Source of the DNA: Cherax quadricarinatus | Taxonomy: Eukaryota; Arthropoda; Malacostraca; Decapoda; Parastacidae | DNA length: 64,000 nt | Assembly (NCBI RefSeq): GCF_038502225.1 | Contig: NC_091374.1 | Coordinates: 11,487,981-11,551,980 of the forward strand | Reading direction: 5' to 3' | Shown here: positions 48,673 through 60,893 of the stretch, piece after piece | Layout: each line of letters begins with the position of its first letter | Position numbering within the stretch: position 1 is the first letter of the stretch | Notes under the pieces: generated by a model | The model's database searches: none | What the model was told of the DNA's origin: nothing | The model's input: the letters and a program-made list of their open reading frames with translations, nothing else | Program-made: the position numbers and the translations under genes

Positions 48673-48905
48673 CACGGTGTGGGAGACCTAACAAGTCAGA
48701 CAGGGTGTGGGAGACCTAACAAGTCAGTGTGGGAGACCTAACATGTCAAGACAGAGTGTGGGAGACCTAACAAGTCAGTGTGGGAGACCTAACATGTCAA
48801 GAGAGAGTGTGGGAGACCTAACAAGTCAGTGTGGGAGACCTAACATGTCAAGACAGAGTGTGGGAGACCTAACAAATATGGCAGGTTGTGGGAAACTTAA
48901 CAAAT
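48673..48905. repeat. Minisatellite with two alternating unit lengths
   Basis: Built on GTGTGGGAGACCTAACAAGTCA. A short unit (AAGTCAGT, 22 bp) alternates with a longer one (ATGTCAAGACAGAGT, 29 bp), giving a 51-bp higher-order period. Decayed copies (CAAACCACGCAGAGTATGG) extend left to about 48615. Confidence 0.9.
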
Positions 48906-49440
48906 CAGGCAAAGTGTGAAAGGAGGAACAAAGTAGAGGAGAGCGAGGTTGTGCGTGCTAGTCGCTTGTGAGTGCTTCATTAGTTTATTGATCCATGTTC
49001 AAACAATGTTTTAGGGCGAGAAGTAAAGCTTTTTTGCGTTAATGGAGATTGCGAAAACTTTTATGCCAAAGCTTGAGAACTGAAATTCTTTCCTAGGGTG
49101 AATTTATTTCTCGAAAGTAATTTTACACTGACATCCCTTCAGAAATACATTAATTCGTCCCTTCAGAGTGTACCTCGATGCTGGTAAATGACACATCATC
49201 AGAGAGAGATTGATCAAAAGGGAACTAACTTCCCTTTGATCAATCTTGTTTATCTTCCACTTACCACGTGCTGTATTATTCTTACGGGTTTAGCGCTTTC
49301 CCAGCAGTGCTACACTAAAACGTTATCTGTGTAGCAGAGAATGTAACCTTTACACTAAACAATCTTGTGCGTTGTGAAGGTTGTGATTTATTGCTCTACT
49401 TTATTTTAGGTCATAGACGTTGGGAAGAGCCCTTAGCTCT
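48906..49440. repeat. Small hairpin at 49207-49246 and a SINE fragment
   Basis: AGATTGATCAAAAGGGA and TCCCTTTGATCAATCT enclose 7 nt. At 49282-49300 ACGGGTTTAGCGCTTTCCC belongs to the TTTAGCGCT family. The rest is unremarkable. Confidence 0.7.
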
Positions 49441-49445
49441 TATCT

Positions 49446-49622
49446 ATGAGTGATGCCAGCCAGCGTGGTGCCAGCCAGGGCTGTTGCAGCCAGTGTGGTG
49501 CCAGCCAACGTGGTGCCAGCCAGCGTGGTGCCATCCAGCATTGTCAGCCAGCGTGGTGCCAGCCACGCCGGCGTGTTGCCAGCCGGCGTGGAGCCAGCCA
49601 GGGTGATGCCAGCCAGCCAAGT
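49446..49622. repeat. 15-bp minisatellite
   Basis: About eleven units of GCCAGCCAGCGTGGT with variants. The SQRGASQRGA-type frame is a translation of the array and runs on into non-repeat sequence by chance. Confidence 0.92.
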
Positions 49623-50045
49623 GCTAGGAGTGCACTATTTCGATATGAAACAAATTGCAGTGATTATACTGACTTGGATAAGGATTTTTCATTGGGTAAA
49701 AAAAAATGTCACCTGGAGAAAAATATGAGATATTTAATTTCAGGTACATTTCACATGACCAACAATATGATCAGAGGTCAATTTGGGTTGTGATGCCAAG
49801 CTCACTGAGCTATGTATGAGGGTCATAATAAAAGATCAACGTGTTTCTTAAGATAATGTCAACCGGCTTGACAGTGGTATTGTGTTATTCCTTGCTTAAT
49901 AAAACTTACTTTATGTCTTTCACTGCTTTATTTTTTCAAAAGGCAAAATAATATTGAATACATACTAAAGAATATAAGCTTACAAATATTGTTGTATTTA
50001 ATGAAAATCAGACAGCGGAACTAATTTATAGTGTCAAGAACAAAC
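49623..50045. other. No recognised features
   Basis: Nothing recognised. Confidence 0.4.
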
Positions 50046-50047
50046 TG

Positions 50048-50765
50048 CAATGTATTCACTGTAATTTAACCCCAGCAAATACAAAGTTATGAAAATCGGA
50101 AAAGTTATCGACAAAGACGTCCAGAAACTTGGGGGTCAACGGCTCCAAACCTTCCTGAAAGAAAAAGACCTCGGGGTGAGCACTGTTACGAGCATTTCGC
50201 CTGAGGAACACAACCGAATAACCGTTGCAGCAAACATAAGACTTGCGAATTTAAGGGTAACACTCAGGAACACCAACAAGGAGGCATTCGCGATCTTATA
50301 AACGGCATGTCAGGCTCATCTTGGAGTATGCAGTATGCAGCCCACATCTGTTACAGTATGTAAAGCAGCTGGAAAAAATGCAAAGGTTTGCAACGAAACT
50401 AGTCCCAGAGCTGAGAAGTATGAACTATGAAGAGATACTTCAGGACCAAACCTGACGACACTAGAGGGCAATTGGACCAAAAGTGACATGATTATGATGC
50501 ACAAAATACTCAGAGAAATTGACAGGGTGAACAGGAAGAGTCTGATTGAGAGGCTGGTCACAGTTACAAGAGGTCACAGCAGGAAGTTAAAAGCACAGAT
50601 GAATTACAGGGATGTTAGGAAATATATCTTTAGGCTTAGAGGAAGAATCCAAAAACAGCTTTACGCACAGATATGTCAGGGCTCACGCAACCAGTACAGC
50701 GAAACCAGCGGAGAGGTGGGGTCAGGAGCTGAGACACGAACCCTTCAACCACAATTTGGTAATTA
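50048..50765 (+). pseudogene. CR1 3' fragment, decayed
   Basis: RT thumb and C-terminus in shifting frames: FNPSKYKVMKIG, GGQRLQTFLKEKDLGVST, ISPEEHNRITVAA, RLANLRVTLRNTNKEAF, then a stop, VCNETSPRAE, DMIMMHKILREIDRVNRKSL, RGHSRKLKAQMNYRDVRKYI, ending LQPQFGN and the CCACAATTTGGTAATTA remnant of the CR1 3' end. At least three frame breaks. Confidence 0.8.
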
Positions 50766-50771
50766 ACCACT

Positions 50772-52425
50772 ATTCAGGGAGGCATTTACAGTCGAAAGAG
50801 ACTCTTCCAGCACACCGAGGTGGTAGGGTGCACAAACACGTGCTGAACACACTGCATACAACAGAGAAAGAGGTGAAGAAACTGCTAGAGGAACTAGATA
50901 CCTCAAAGGCGGTGAACCCAGATAATATCTCTCTTTGGGTCTTAAGAGCGAGCAGATGCACTGTGTGTGCCATTAACAACAATTTTCAATAAATCTATCG
51001 AAACAGGGCAACCGGCTGAGGTGTGGAAAGCAGCAAACGTCCCGACTTTTAAGAAAGGTGACAGATAGGCTGCACTAAATTACAGATCAGTGACGCTGAC
51101 ATGTATAGTATGTAAAGTTATGGAGATGATTATCAGAAGAGTGGTATAGCACCTAGAAAGGAACGGGTTCATACATGACAACAAGCACGGCTTCAGGGAA
51201 GGAAAATCCTGTGTCACAAACCTACTGGAGTTCAGCGACAAGGTGACAGAAATAAGAAAGGAGAGAGAAGGGATGGGTAAACTGCATCTTATTGGACTGT
51301 AAGAAGGCTTTCGACACAGTACCACACATAAGACTGGTTGAAAAGCTAGAGGAGTAGGCAGGAATAGCAGGGAAAGTACTGCAATGGATCAGGGAATACC
51401 TGACAAGAAAGAAATAATGTGTGTTGGTACGAGAAGAGGTGTCAGACTGGGTGCATGTGTCGAGTGGGGTTCCACAAGAGTCAGTCCTAGGTCCGGTGCT
51501 GTTTCTTGTATATGTGAATGCCATGACGGAAAGGATAGATGATGTGAAGCTAATGAGGAGAATACAACCGGACGAGAATCAGGTAACCCTACAAGGGGAT
51601 CTGGACAGGCTACAAGCTTGGTCTGACCAATGGCTCCTGGAGTTTAACCCCGGCAAGTGCCAAGTTATGAAGCTTGGGGAAGGAAAAAGAAGACTGCAGA
51701 CGGCGTACAGCCTAAGAGATCAAAGATTGCAAAACTCACTCAAGGGAAAGGATTTTGGGGTTAGCATCAAGGGGAGATCATCTGAGACGCACATCAACCA
51801 AATAACTGCTGTAGCATATGGGCGCCTGGCAAACCTTAGAACAGCGTTTCGACACCTTAGCAAGAAATAGTTCAAGACTCTATACACCGTGTACGTCAGG
51901 CCCATATTGGAGTATGTAGAACCAGTATGGAACCCACACCTGGCCAAACACCACGAAATTAAAGAAAGTGCAAAGGTTTGCAACAAGACTAGTCCTGGAG
52001 CTGAGGGGCTTGTCTTACGAGGAGAGTTTAAAGGAATTCAACCTAAAAACACTGGAGGACAGGAGGGATAAGGGAGACATGATAACGACATATAAAATAC
52101 TAAGAAGAATTCACAAGGTGGATAAGGAAAGAATATTTCAGAGATGTGACACAGCAAAAAGGAATCACAACTGGAAACTGAAAACTCATATGAGTCACAG
52201 GGATGTTAGGAAGTACTTCTTCGGCACAGAGTTGTCAGGAAGTGGAAAAGTCTGGAGATGATGTAGTGGAGGGAGGACCCATACACAGCTTTAAGAGGAG
52301 GTACGATAAAGATCATGGAACAGGGAGTGTGGATATATTAGCGACCAACGAAAAGGCGGGGCCAGGATCTATGACTAGACCCCTACAACCACAATTAGGT
52401 GAGTACAATTAGGTAAGCACACACA
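50772..52425 (+). pseudogene. CR1 ORF2 second fragment, catalytic box partly deleted
   Basis: Starts seven bases after the previous fragment ends and runs the same way: HTTEKEVKKLLEELDTSKAV, IETGQPAEVWKAANVP, ALNYRSVTLTCIVCK, KHGFREGKSCVTNLLEF, KKAFDTVPHIRLVEKL, SSGVPQESVLGPVLFLVYVN, LLEFNPGKCQVMKLG, YVEPVWNPHLAK, KGDMITTYKILRRI. Against the copy at 37540-40464, the segment between MTERI and DDVKLMRR has lost about eight residues, including F and A of FADD. Several stops and shifts are present. The 3' end shows CCACAATTAGGTGAGTAC then AATTAGGTAAGCAC, two units of the CR1 tail, followed by a short (AC)n. Confidence 0.85.
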
Positions 52426-53204
52426 CACTATTGACATTTCACTGATGACAGGTACACTATGCAAAGCTCCTTGTTTACACTTTCAACTACTGCTTCCTCT
52501 ATCCACAACTGTCTGTGTACTCAACTATGTGCTTGAGGGGAATAAGGTCTACCTCCTGGGCACCAACTCTTAACCAAAAATCAGCCTGTGTGATGACTCG
52601 CTAACGTGTGTTTACTCTTGAAACAGTTCACCTTCACTACTCTCTCATCTAGTGTGCTCCACAAACTCACTATCCACATGTTAAACAATTTCTTCTTACT
52701 TCACTTGGGCTCATTTTAATATTCAAGTAGAAATTTTCACCCGGAAACCGGATAACTACCACATCAGCTAGGCTGCGAATTATATGTAACATTTTCAGGA
52801 AACCTTGCGAGCTACTAGCAGCAACTACCAGGTTGGGCAAGTAATCACAAAGTAAGGCTCGCCACAGGGGAGGTTACTGGGGTGGAAGAACCCTCGAAAT
52901 TTGGTCACATGTAGTTCATATAAAAACATCGAGATTTGTCTTCAAGTGTATATTTGACAGCTGACCTGTTGTGCTTACACTATAATGCGTGTTGCTAGAA
53001 TAAATAGCTTAACTGTTCAGACCATCAAGCAGGAGTCCTGGTCCAAGACCTGCCAGCTGGGGCAGTAACCCTAGAAACTCTCAACAGTGGTAGTAGAAAT
53101 AACTTCTCCCTTTAAAACAAGTTGCCGTTATTTACTTTGTACATGTCCATGAATATATATTCCGTTGAAATCCTGTCCGTGTTTTGTGTTCATTCATTTT
53201 ATGT
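52426..53204. other. No confident features
   Basis: Possibly old LINE-derived sequence: the minus strand near 52580-52710 reads KKLFNMWIVSLWSTLDERVV and KVNCFKSK, faintly like a CR1 C-terminus. Too weak to call. Confidence 0.3.
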
Positions 53205-53905
53205 GAACAGGGAGAAGTTACGAGTGGTGTGCCACAGGGGTCAGTGTTCGGACACTTCTTGTTCACTGTCTACATAAATGAAAATGATGGAGGAATAAAG
53301 AGCGAAATAAGTTTGCCGACACTAATATAGGTTATCAAATTATTTCTGATGCGAACACTATAAGGCTCCAGGATGACCTAGATACATTGATACCAGGATG
53401 ATCTAGATACATTGATACTGTGGTCGGATGAGTGGCAGATGCATTTCAATGCAGACAAGTGTAAGGTTCAAATCCTATCAAACGGAAACAACTATGGCAC
53501 TTTAAATTAAACAATGTAGATCTTGGTCAAAGTGAATACGAAAAAGATCTAAGAGTTCTGGTTAGCAGAAATTTAAATCCAAGACAACAGGGTATAAGTG
53601 TTCGCAATAAAACTAATAGAATTCTTTTCTTCGTATCGAGAAATGTGAATAACAGAAGTCCTAAGGATATACTTCAACATTATATAGCTTTGGTAAGACT
53701 TCAAGTAGATGGTGTTGTTCAGTTCTGGTCTCCATATTACAGGATAACATAAATGCTTCCGATAATATACAGAGAAAGATGAGGAAGTTAATTCAATGTA
53801 TTAGAGACCTTTCCAACGAAAATAGGGTGAAGGCAATGAATCTGCACTCTTTGGAAAGGCGTAGAATTAGTACAAGTACCCCATTCTTTAAGTCAGGGTG
53901 CATAC
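53205..53905 (+). pseudogene. Second, older CR1-type RT relic
   Basis: EGEVTSGVPQGSVFGHFLFT, VYINENDG, IKSEIS, then broken frames; later LWSDEWQMHFNADKCKVQIL and SEYEKDLRVLVSRNLNP, and near the end MNLHSLERRRI. These follow the order of CR1-type RTs from the GVPQGS box to the thumb but differ clearly from the CR1 family at 37 kb. A 24-bp tandem duplication (CAGGATGACCTAGATACATT twice, 53371-53420) and numerous stops mark its age. Confidence 0.7.
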
Positions 53906-55576
<1,671 letters not shown>

Positions 55577-55603
55577 CCCGTGTGTGTGTGTGTGTGTGTG
55601 TGT
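55577..55603. repeat. (TG)n array at the CR1 3' junction
   Basis: Thirteen units; leads directly into GTACTCACC, the CR1 3' end read on the opposite strand. Confidence 0.95.
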
Positions 55604-55944
55604 ACTCACCTATTTGTACTCACCTATTTGTGGTTGCAGGGGTCGAGTCCTAGCTCCTGGCCCCGCCTCTTCACCGGTTGCTACTAGACCCTCTCTCTCC
55701 CCGCTCCATGAGCTTTATCAAACCTCGTCTTAAAACTGTGTATGGTTCCTGCCTCCACTACGTCATTTTCTAGGCTATTCCACTGCCTTACAACTCTATG
55801 ACTGAAGAAATACTTCCTACTATCTCTCTGACTCATTTGTGTCTTCAACTTCCAATTGTGGCCTCTTGTTTCTGTGTCCCCTCCCTGGAACATCCTGTCC
55901 TTGTCCACCTTGTCTATTCCACGCAGTATTTTATATGTCGTTAT

Positions 55945-55946
<2 letters not shown>
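55602..55946 (-). mobile_element. 5'-truncated CR1 copy between two (TG)n arrays
   Basis: Minus strand encodes DMITTYKILRGIDKVDKDRM, RGHNWKLKTQMSQRDSRKYF, VVRQWNSLENDVVEA, FKTRFDKAHG and ends at 55684; then the 3' UTR GCAACCACAAATAGGTGAGT and a second AAATAGGTGAGTAC unit. The open frame is intact but carries only the last 87 residues. The truncation point at 55946 abuts another (TG)n array in the same orientation as the one at the 3' end. Confidence 0.85.
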
Positions 55947-55978
<32 letters not shown>

Positions 55979-55985
55979 TGTGTTT
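55946..55985. repeat. (TG)n array at the CR1 5' junction
   Basis: About 16 units with a few changes at the right end (GTCTGTGTTTCTG). Confidence 0.95.
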
Positions 55986-56249
55986 CTGTGTCTGTCTCTC
56001 TCTTTCACCAAAACGAACAAGATTTGTTCAGGAAATGACTTTTGGAGTTCATAGTAACAGAAACAAACGATAAGAACTAGCGAGATGAGGTCAAGCACGA
56101 GGCAAGAAATGAATAAAATTTGACAAAGACCAACACAAAGAGAGACATCACACGAAATCTATATCTCCTGAGACACATAAATCTGACAACATCAGAGGAA
56201 CTCACAAAGCCAACAAATGCAACGCCTTAATCTGGAACCGGAATAATTA
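55986..56249. other. No recognised features
   Basis: Nothing recognised. Confidence 0.4.
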
Positions 56250-56605
56250 TGTATAATGTGCACCACGTACGTTAAACTACTCAGATGTGCAGCACCAACA
56301 CACAACCCTCACTTACCAAGTATAAAAAGAAGCATGATAAAATTCTCAAATTCGATACCATATTGGTTCCAGAGCTCAAAGACAACCTACGAGGACAGCG
56401 TAAAGAACCTGAACTTCAAGCCGCGGGTGGGTGTGAGTTGGACCTGACTAGCTTGTGCTGCTGGGTCTGGTGCCGTGATCCTTCCTCGAGTCAGGGGGTG
56501 ACTAGACTGGGTGAGTCATTGGGCTAATCCGGGGGGGGGGAAATGGACCTGCTCCGCATGGGTCAGTAGGCCTGCTGCAGTGTTCCTTCTTTCTTATGTC
56601 CTTAT
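56250..56605 (+). pseudogene. LINE RT thumb relic followed by an L2-like tail
   Basis: TTYVKLLRCAAPTHNPHL, a frame change, TKYKKKHDKILKFDTI, LVPELKD. This parallels VYVRPILEYAAPVWNPHL, KxxKRLEKVQ and RLVPELK in the CR1 at 37 kb. From 56421 comes non-coding sequence (GTTGGACCTGACTAGCTTGT, GACTAGACTGGGTGAGTCAT, CCGCATGGGTCAGTAGGCCT, CAGTGTTCCTTC) ending in TTCTTATGTCCTTATAAC, the imperfect ATGTTCTT-type tail of L2-like 3' ends. Whether both parts are one element is unsure. Confidence 0.6.
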
Positions 56606-58560
56606 AACAATGTACAAGATCTTCGATATTATAACATAGCACAGTGTGGCACAGAAAGGACACAAACTAGCGTTTGATTCAATACAACACAATGGGAAGG
56701 TAAAATGGGATAAGGTAATAATACCTGTGCAGAGGTGGAAGGATGGCTATGTATATATAGGCGCATGTAAATAGAGGAGTTATGAAAACATTGTTTATTT
56801 TTACTATAGTATAATACTGGCAAGTTGATGAACCAGATATTATGCCAAACTCATGAAATGATCATATATTATTTGAAATAAAGCAGTGAGATATGTGATA
56901 TAAATGGGCTTCTCCGTGTAAAAGGTGTTGTAATCTACAAATTTGTATTCAGTTTGAGAACGCTAGAAACAAGTACTGTGATTAAAACTAAGACAAACGG
57001 TTTCGTAAAGCAAACAATTGGAAAAAAGTAAAACAAAAAAAATTTTAATTTCAAGAATTTTATAAGGTTTAGCTAGTTTAACATTCGTCAGGGCAGTCTT
57101 GGCACAGGTCTTATCTTAGGACAATTCGTATACAAGTGAAAGACAAACCATAAAAGCCAAGAGACTAGACACCTAACAAGAAAACAAATATACTTATTGA
57201 AAACAACTTAGTTTTAGGTTAGCAAGATCTTGTATATTTAACCAGATGTATTATGATGTCAAATATTAGCTGGTTAATCCTGATAAGATTCTCAAAATAT
57301 ATTAATCTGAAAAGCTTCAAAAAATGAAGGGCAAATCTTAAGAAGTTATTAATGAAATGAAGGTGAGAAGAGTAATTAGATGGAATATCATCACGAAACA
57401 AGGTAACCATCAGCATAAACCCTTCCACTCACAACTGCTCAATCATGACGCATCAGTATAAACCCTTCCTCTAACAACTGCTCAGCCTGCACTCATCTGC
57501 ACACACCCTCACCTACACACGCTCACATACTTGCGCGTATAACCCTCACAGACACCCTAGCACCCATACCACCAATCTACAATCCAAATAAAGCTTCTTA
57601 GAAATTAGTAGTAAGAGTGTTGAGCTTCCCTGTTTACTTGCGTTGCTGGTAGAATCTACCCTGCGTTTGGGATTTCATATTATTGTTGTTGCTCTTTGCT
57701 CTCGCACTCTGAAAGATTAAAGGCAAATAGGAGCACGATGGATATATTTAACTGGGACTAGAGCGAGGCTTTACCACTGGATTACATACCTGTATGAAAA
57801 TGAATGAATGAAAAAAATACCCGTTTACATTCGGTTACATATGTCAGCTGTACCGGGGTGGAGTGTGTGTGTGTATGTGTGTTACCCAAGTTCTGCTTGC
57901 AGGGAATAGTTGTAGCTACTAACACAACCTCTTAGTTTACAGTCGCCTTGCGTTGGCCCTTGCCTCAATGCAGGTTTTCACTACTCTTTAAAATTTAAAT
58001 TATTTCGTAACAACCCTGTTCATCTAGGTATAGAGATTGCATCCCTTGACTGTTTCGTGTTTCTCATGAATATAATAACCTTTCACTTTGTCTGGTATGA
58101 TACTAGTCTACCTGACCTGTAGTGTGTTAGTTCTGAGTAGGGAGTGATGTGCGGTCATTGAGCAGTGCTCACAAAGAACTTAGTTTATGTATCAGAAGTA
58201 AAAAAAAAATTACACAGGTTTTTGTTACAAGATAACTGGGACAGTTAAGCTGGCACTATGGTAAGGACAGTGTCTGAGAACGTAATGCTGGGTGGCCCTA
58301 TGGCAGAGGTGTATTTCTGAGAACGTGGGAAAGTCGAGTAGGTCATGGCACTGTGGCGGGCCACAGTAACAGTGAACACTGGCATATACATGCTGATGGC
58401 TGACATGATTGGAATTTGTCGCTGTTTGGCAGAACAAGGAAACAGGAGTTTGTCAAATAGTATAACAGGGAAGATTTTCCAATATTTTCATATTTTCTTT
58501 AACGTAGTTTAAATTTTAAAATATCTGTGAATTTGAGTTTTTCTTTATAAGCAGACTATT
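56606..58560. other. No recognised features
   Basis: About 2 kb of AT-rich DNA; small (GT)n at 57866-57883. Nothing recognised. Confidence 0.4.
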
Positions 58561-58589
58561 TTGTGTACAGGTTGAGATAAGATTTGTTG

Positions 58590-58866
58590 GAATTTTTTAA
58601 CCAGGAGGGTTAGCCACCCAGTATAACCTAAGAAAGTCAGTGCGGCACTGAGAACTGTCTTATTTCCATTGTGGTCCTTCAATCTTGTCCTCCAGGATGC
58701 GACCCACACCAGTCGATTAACACCCAGATACCTACTTACTGCTAAGTGAACAAAGACAGTAGATGTACGGAAACACGCCCAGCATTTCCACTCGTGTAGG
58801 GGATCAAACCAGGGACACTCAGTGTGTGAGGCCAGAGCACTGACAACCAAGCCACGGGACATTACG
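58590..58866 (-). mobile_element. tRNA-headed SINE, copy 3
   Basis: Minus strand: TGTCCCGTGGCTTGGTTG head, GGTTTGATCCCC (B-box-like), GTGGAAATGCTGGGCGTGTT, TGGGTGTTAATCGACTGGTG, GGGTCGCATCCTGGAGGACA, GGTGGCTAACCCTCCTGGTT and AAAAAATT. It is the same subfamily as 43628-43890, including the body after the GGTCGCATC point. Confidence 0.8.
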
Positions 58867-59038
58867 TTGCGTTGATTGTTTCTGGGTGGTTCTTAAGGTG
58901 AAATTCAGTGGGTAGTTCGTCTGTTTGCTGTTCTTCAAGTAGGTTTCCGAGAACAAATATAATGACCGAAACTGGAATGTTGACATTTCGAGGTTTCACT
59001 CTTTCTTACTGACTCACGAAATCGTAATAACACGATTG

Positions 59039-59332
59039 CAAACAAACTATGGTACGGGTGGGGATTGAACTCATGGCAAGTGAGTCGTAAAACTCCAGGC
59101 CAGTGCGGAAGCCACTGGGCCAGTTGACTACAATAAGATTTAAATAACTACGTATATTTATACACCATAGGGAGGTTAGCATGGAACCATGCTAACCGCC
59201 CTATTGTGTATAAATGTACCTAGTTGAATGAATCTTATTTCAGCCAGCTGGCCCAGTGGCTTACACACTGGCCTGGAGTTTTACGACTCACATGCCATGA
59301 GTTCTAACCCCACCCGTACCATGGTTTGTTTC
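59039..59332. repeat. Palindromic dimer of a tRNA-derived repeat
   Basis: Arms 59039-59184 and 59187-59332 are reverse complements at about 85-90% identity over 146 bp, meeting at GGTTAGCATGG-AA-CCATGCTAACC. In the right arm, AGCTGGCCCAGTGGCTTACA resembles an A box and GAGTTCTAACCCC a weak B box; the fragment at 47885 has the cleaner GGGTTCAAACCCC. Both arms end outward at the ACAAAC(C/T)ATGGTACGGG word, which marks the 3' side of the tRNA-like unit. Confidence 0.85.
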
Positions 59333-59620
59333 ACTCTTCGTTGAACTTCCAACATTTGCCTATTCCCTTGCAATCGCTTTGCCACTTCTGGCTGAGGAAA
59401 GTTTAAAATAATTTCATGGTAATGCTTGTGCTATTATTAGAATTCCTTGTGTGAGAAGCTATACGACACATGGCGGGTAATAGAGGGAGAAACCACACAA
59501 AGATCAGTGTACGCATCAGGAATTCCACGCGAGTTTGTCCTCCAAGAGTGGGAAACATGCGGCCTTCAGCACTTCTATGATAAACACGTCACAGAAGAGC
59601 TGTTTGTAAAATTATCGTAT
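59333..59620. other. No recognised features
   Basis: Nothing recognised; a 90-codon open frame beginning at 59447 runs into the tRNA-like head. Confidence 0.4.
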
Positions 59621-59624
59621 TCAA

Positions 59625-59810
59625 AGCTCTGTGTCTCAGTGGTACAGCGTTGGGCGCTGTGCATGCAAAGAGCATGGTTCAAGACCCTGGAGGTTAGAAG
59701 TACAGTGCCTGCGCTCTGAAGGAGGGGTAGAGATGCTGTGATTTGGAGGGTCACCTGAACTGTGATGTTGGCGCCCTTCTGGTAAGACAGTGATTGAATG
59801 AGCGATTGTT
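59625..59810 (+). mobile_element. tRNA-headed element with an RTE-type tail
   Basis: 59625-59692 is tRNA-like: TCAGTGGTACAGCG (A-box-like) and GGTTCAAGACC, a fitting B box. It is followed by GGAGGTTAGAAGTACAGTGC, TGCGCTCTGAAGGAGGGGTA and CTTCTGGTAAGACAGTGATT, the body of the RTE 3' end seen at 35326 and 24286. SINEs commonly borrow LINE 3' ends, and this looks like an RTE-dependent SINE. The terminal CCTCGGTGGGA box is absent. Confidence 0.6.
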
Positions 59811-59868
59811 ACTCACGTTTTAAGGTTTGACATATATGCAATATACTGGTTTATTTAAATTTATGTGT

Positions 59869-59913
59869 AATTTCGATGAGACCTCTTTACCCTTACATAT
59901 ATATATACGTATA

Positions 59914-59998
<85 letters not shown>

Positions 59999-60020
59999 GT
60001 AAAGAGGTCTCATCGAAATT
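59869..60020. repeat. Hairpin with an (AT)n array as its loop, second case
   Basis: AATTTCGATGAGACCTCTTT plus ACCCTTA (59869-59895) is the exact complement of 59994-60020, around about 95 bp of (AT)n with a TACGTATACC patch. The right arm lies at the 5' truncation point of the next element, so the left arm looks like an inverted copy of that element's start. Confidence 0.9.
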
Positions 60021-60497
60021 GCCAGACATGAGGAGGTCAATGACATCATAAAGAGAAGCCTCGCTACAGCCCGTTGCCCAGCTCAACGGGAACCCCAAGT
60101 ACAGAGGTCTGATGGAAGTCAAAAGCGTCCTGATGGAGCCACTATGCTACCCTGGAAGGATGGAAAGCAGATTGCCTGGGACTACACCTGTGCTGCCACA
60201 TTGGCAGATACCTACTTGCCATACTCTGTAGTGGAAGGGGGTGGAGCTGCCAGCCACAGGGAGACCCAGAAGAACCGAAAATATGAAGACCTTCCCCCTT
60301 GCTATAACTTCATTCCAATAGGGTCGGAGACCCTTGGAGCATGGGGCAAGTGTGCTCTAAAGTTCCTCAAAGAACTGGGTGAAAAGCTCATCATAGAAAC
60401 CAAGGACCACAGTGTTGCGATCCAGAGAGGAAATGCCTGCATCATTCTGGGTACGCAGCCCACCGCAGGGGAGCTGGACGAAGTATTCGAGATGTAG
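60003..60497 (+). CDS. R2-type restriction-like endonuclease domain of a non-LTR retroelement, 5'-truncated
   Basis: Open for 164 codons from the hairpin to TAG; the first ATG is at 60144, but homology begins earlier. Motifs in order: [105 protein letters not shown], then RPD, then D fifteen residues later, is the pattern of the restriction-like (PD-(D/E)XK) endonuclease that follows the RT in R2-type elements and nicks the insertion site; this domain match is inferred from motif order. No zinc knuckle or RT is present, so the copy is 5'-truncated, but the surviving frame is intact. The 3' UTR runs to 60722. Confidence 0.65.
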   Translation, partial: RGLIEIARHEEVNDIIKRSLATARCPAQREPQVQRSDGSQKRPDGATMLPWKDGKQIAWDYTCAATLADTYLPYSVVEGGGAASHRETQKNRKYEDLPPCYNFIPIGSETLGAWGKCALKFLKELGEKLIIETKDHSVAIQRGNACIILGTQPTAGELDEVFEM

Positions 60498-60722
60498 CTC
60501 TGAGTCACCTATGTTGTTTTACTTTCTGTTGTATTTTTGTGAATGTTTGGCCAATGTATTTTTGTCTTTAAATAAAACATACTTGAAATATAGGGGGTGG
60601 TAGGAGAAAATTCTCAAACAGCTTCAGGGAAAACTCAAGGTTTTCCCTGAAGCAAGTTTATTCTTTTCTCTGAAGATGAGGGTCCCTATGACAGTTCTAG
60701 AGGTGGTACCTCCCTATGTGTG
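60498..60722 (+). mobile_element. 3' UTR of the restriction-like-endonuclease retroelement, copy 2
   Basis: Contains AAATAAAACATA (60569), a possible polyadenylation signal, then ATAGGGGGTGGTAGGAG, two copies of TTCAGGGAAAACTC/TTTTCCCTGAAGC-like text forming a small inverted repeat, CTCTGAAGATGAGGGTCCC and GTTCTAGAGGTGGTACCTCC. It ends at CCTATGTGTG, matching the end at 26375. Confidence 0.75.

Positions 60723-60893
<171 letters not shown>

Noticed and set aside
49446..49793. 115-codon frame with SQRGASQRG repeats
   Set aside because: First half is a 15-bp minisatellite; the remainder has no recognised domain.
52580..52710. Possible CR1 C-terminal relic on the minus strand
   Set aside because: Only faint resemblance over about 30 residues; insufficient to call.
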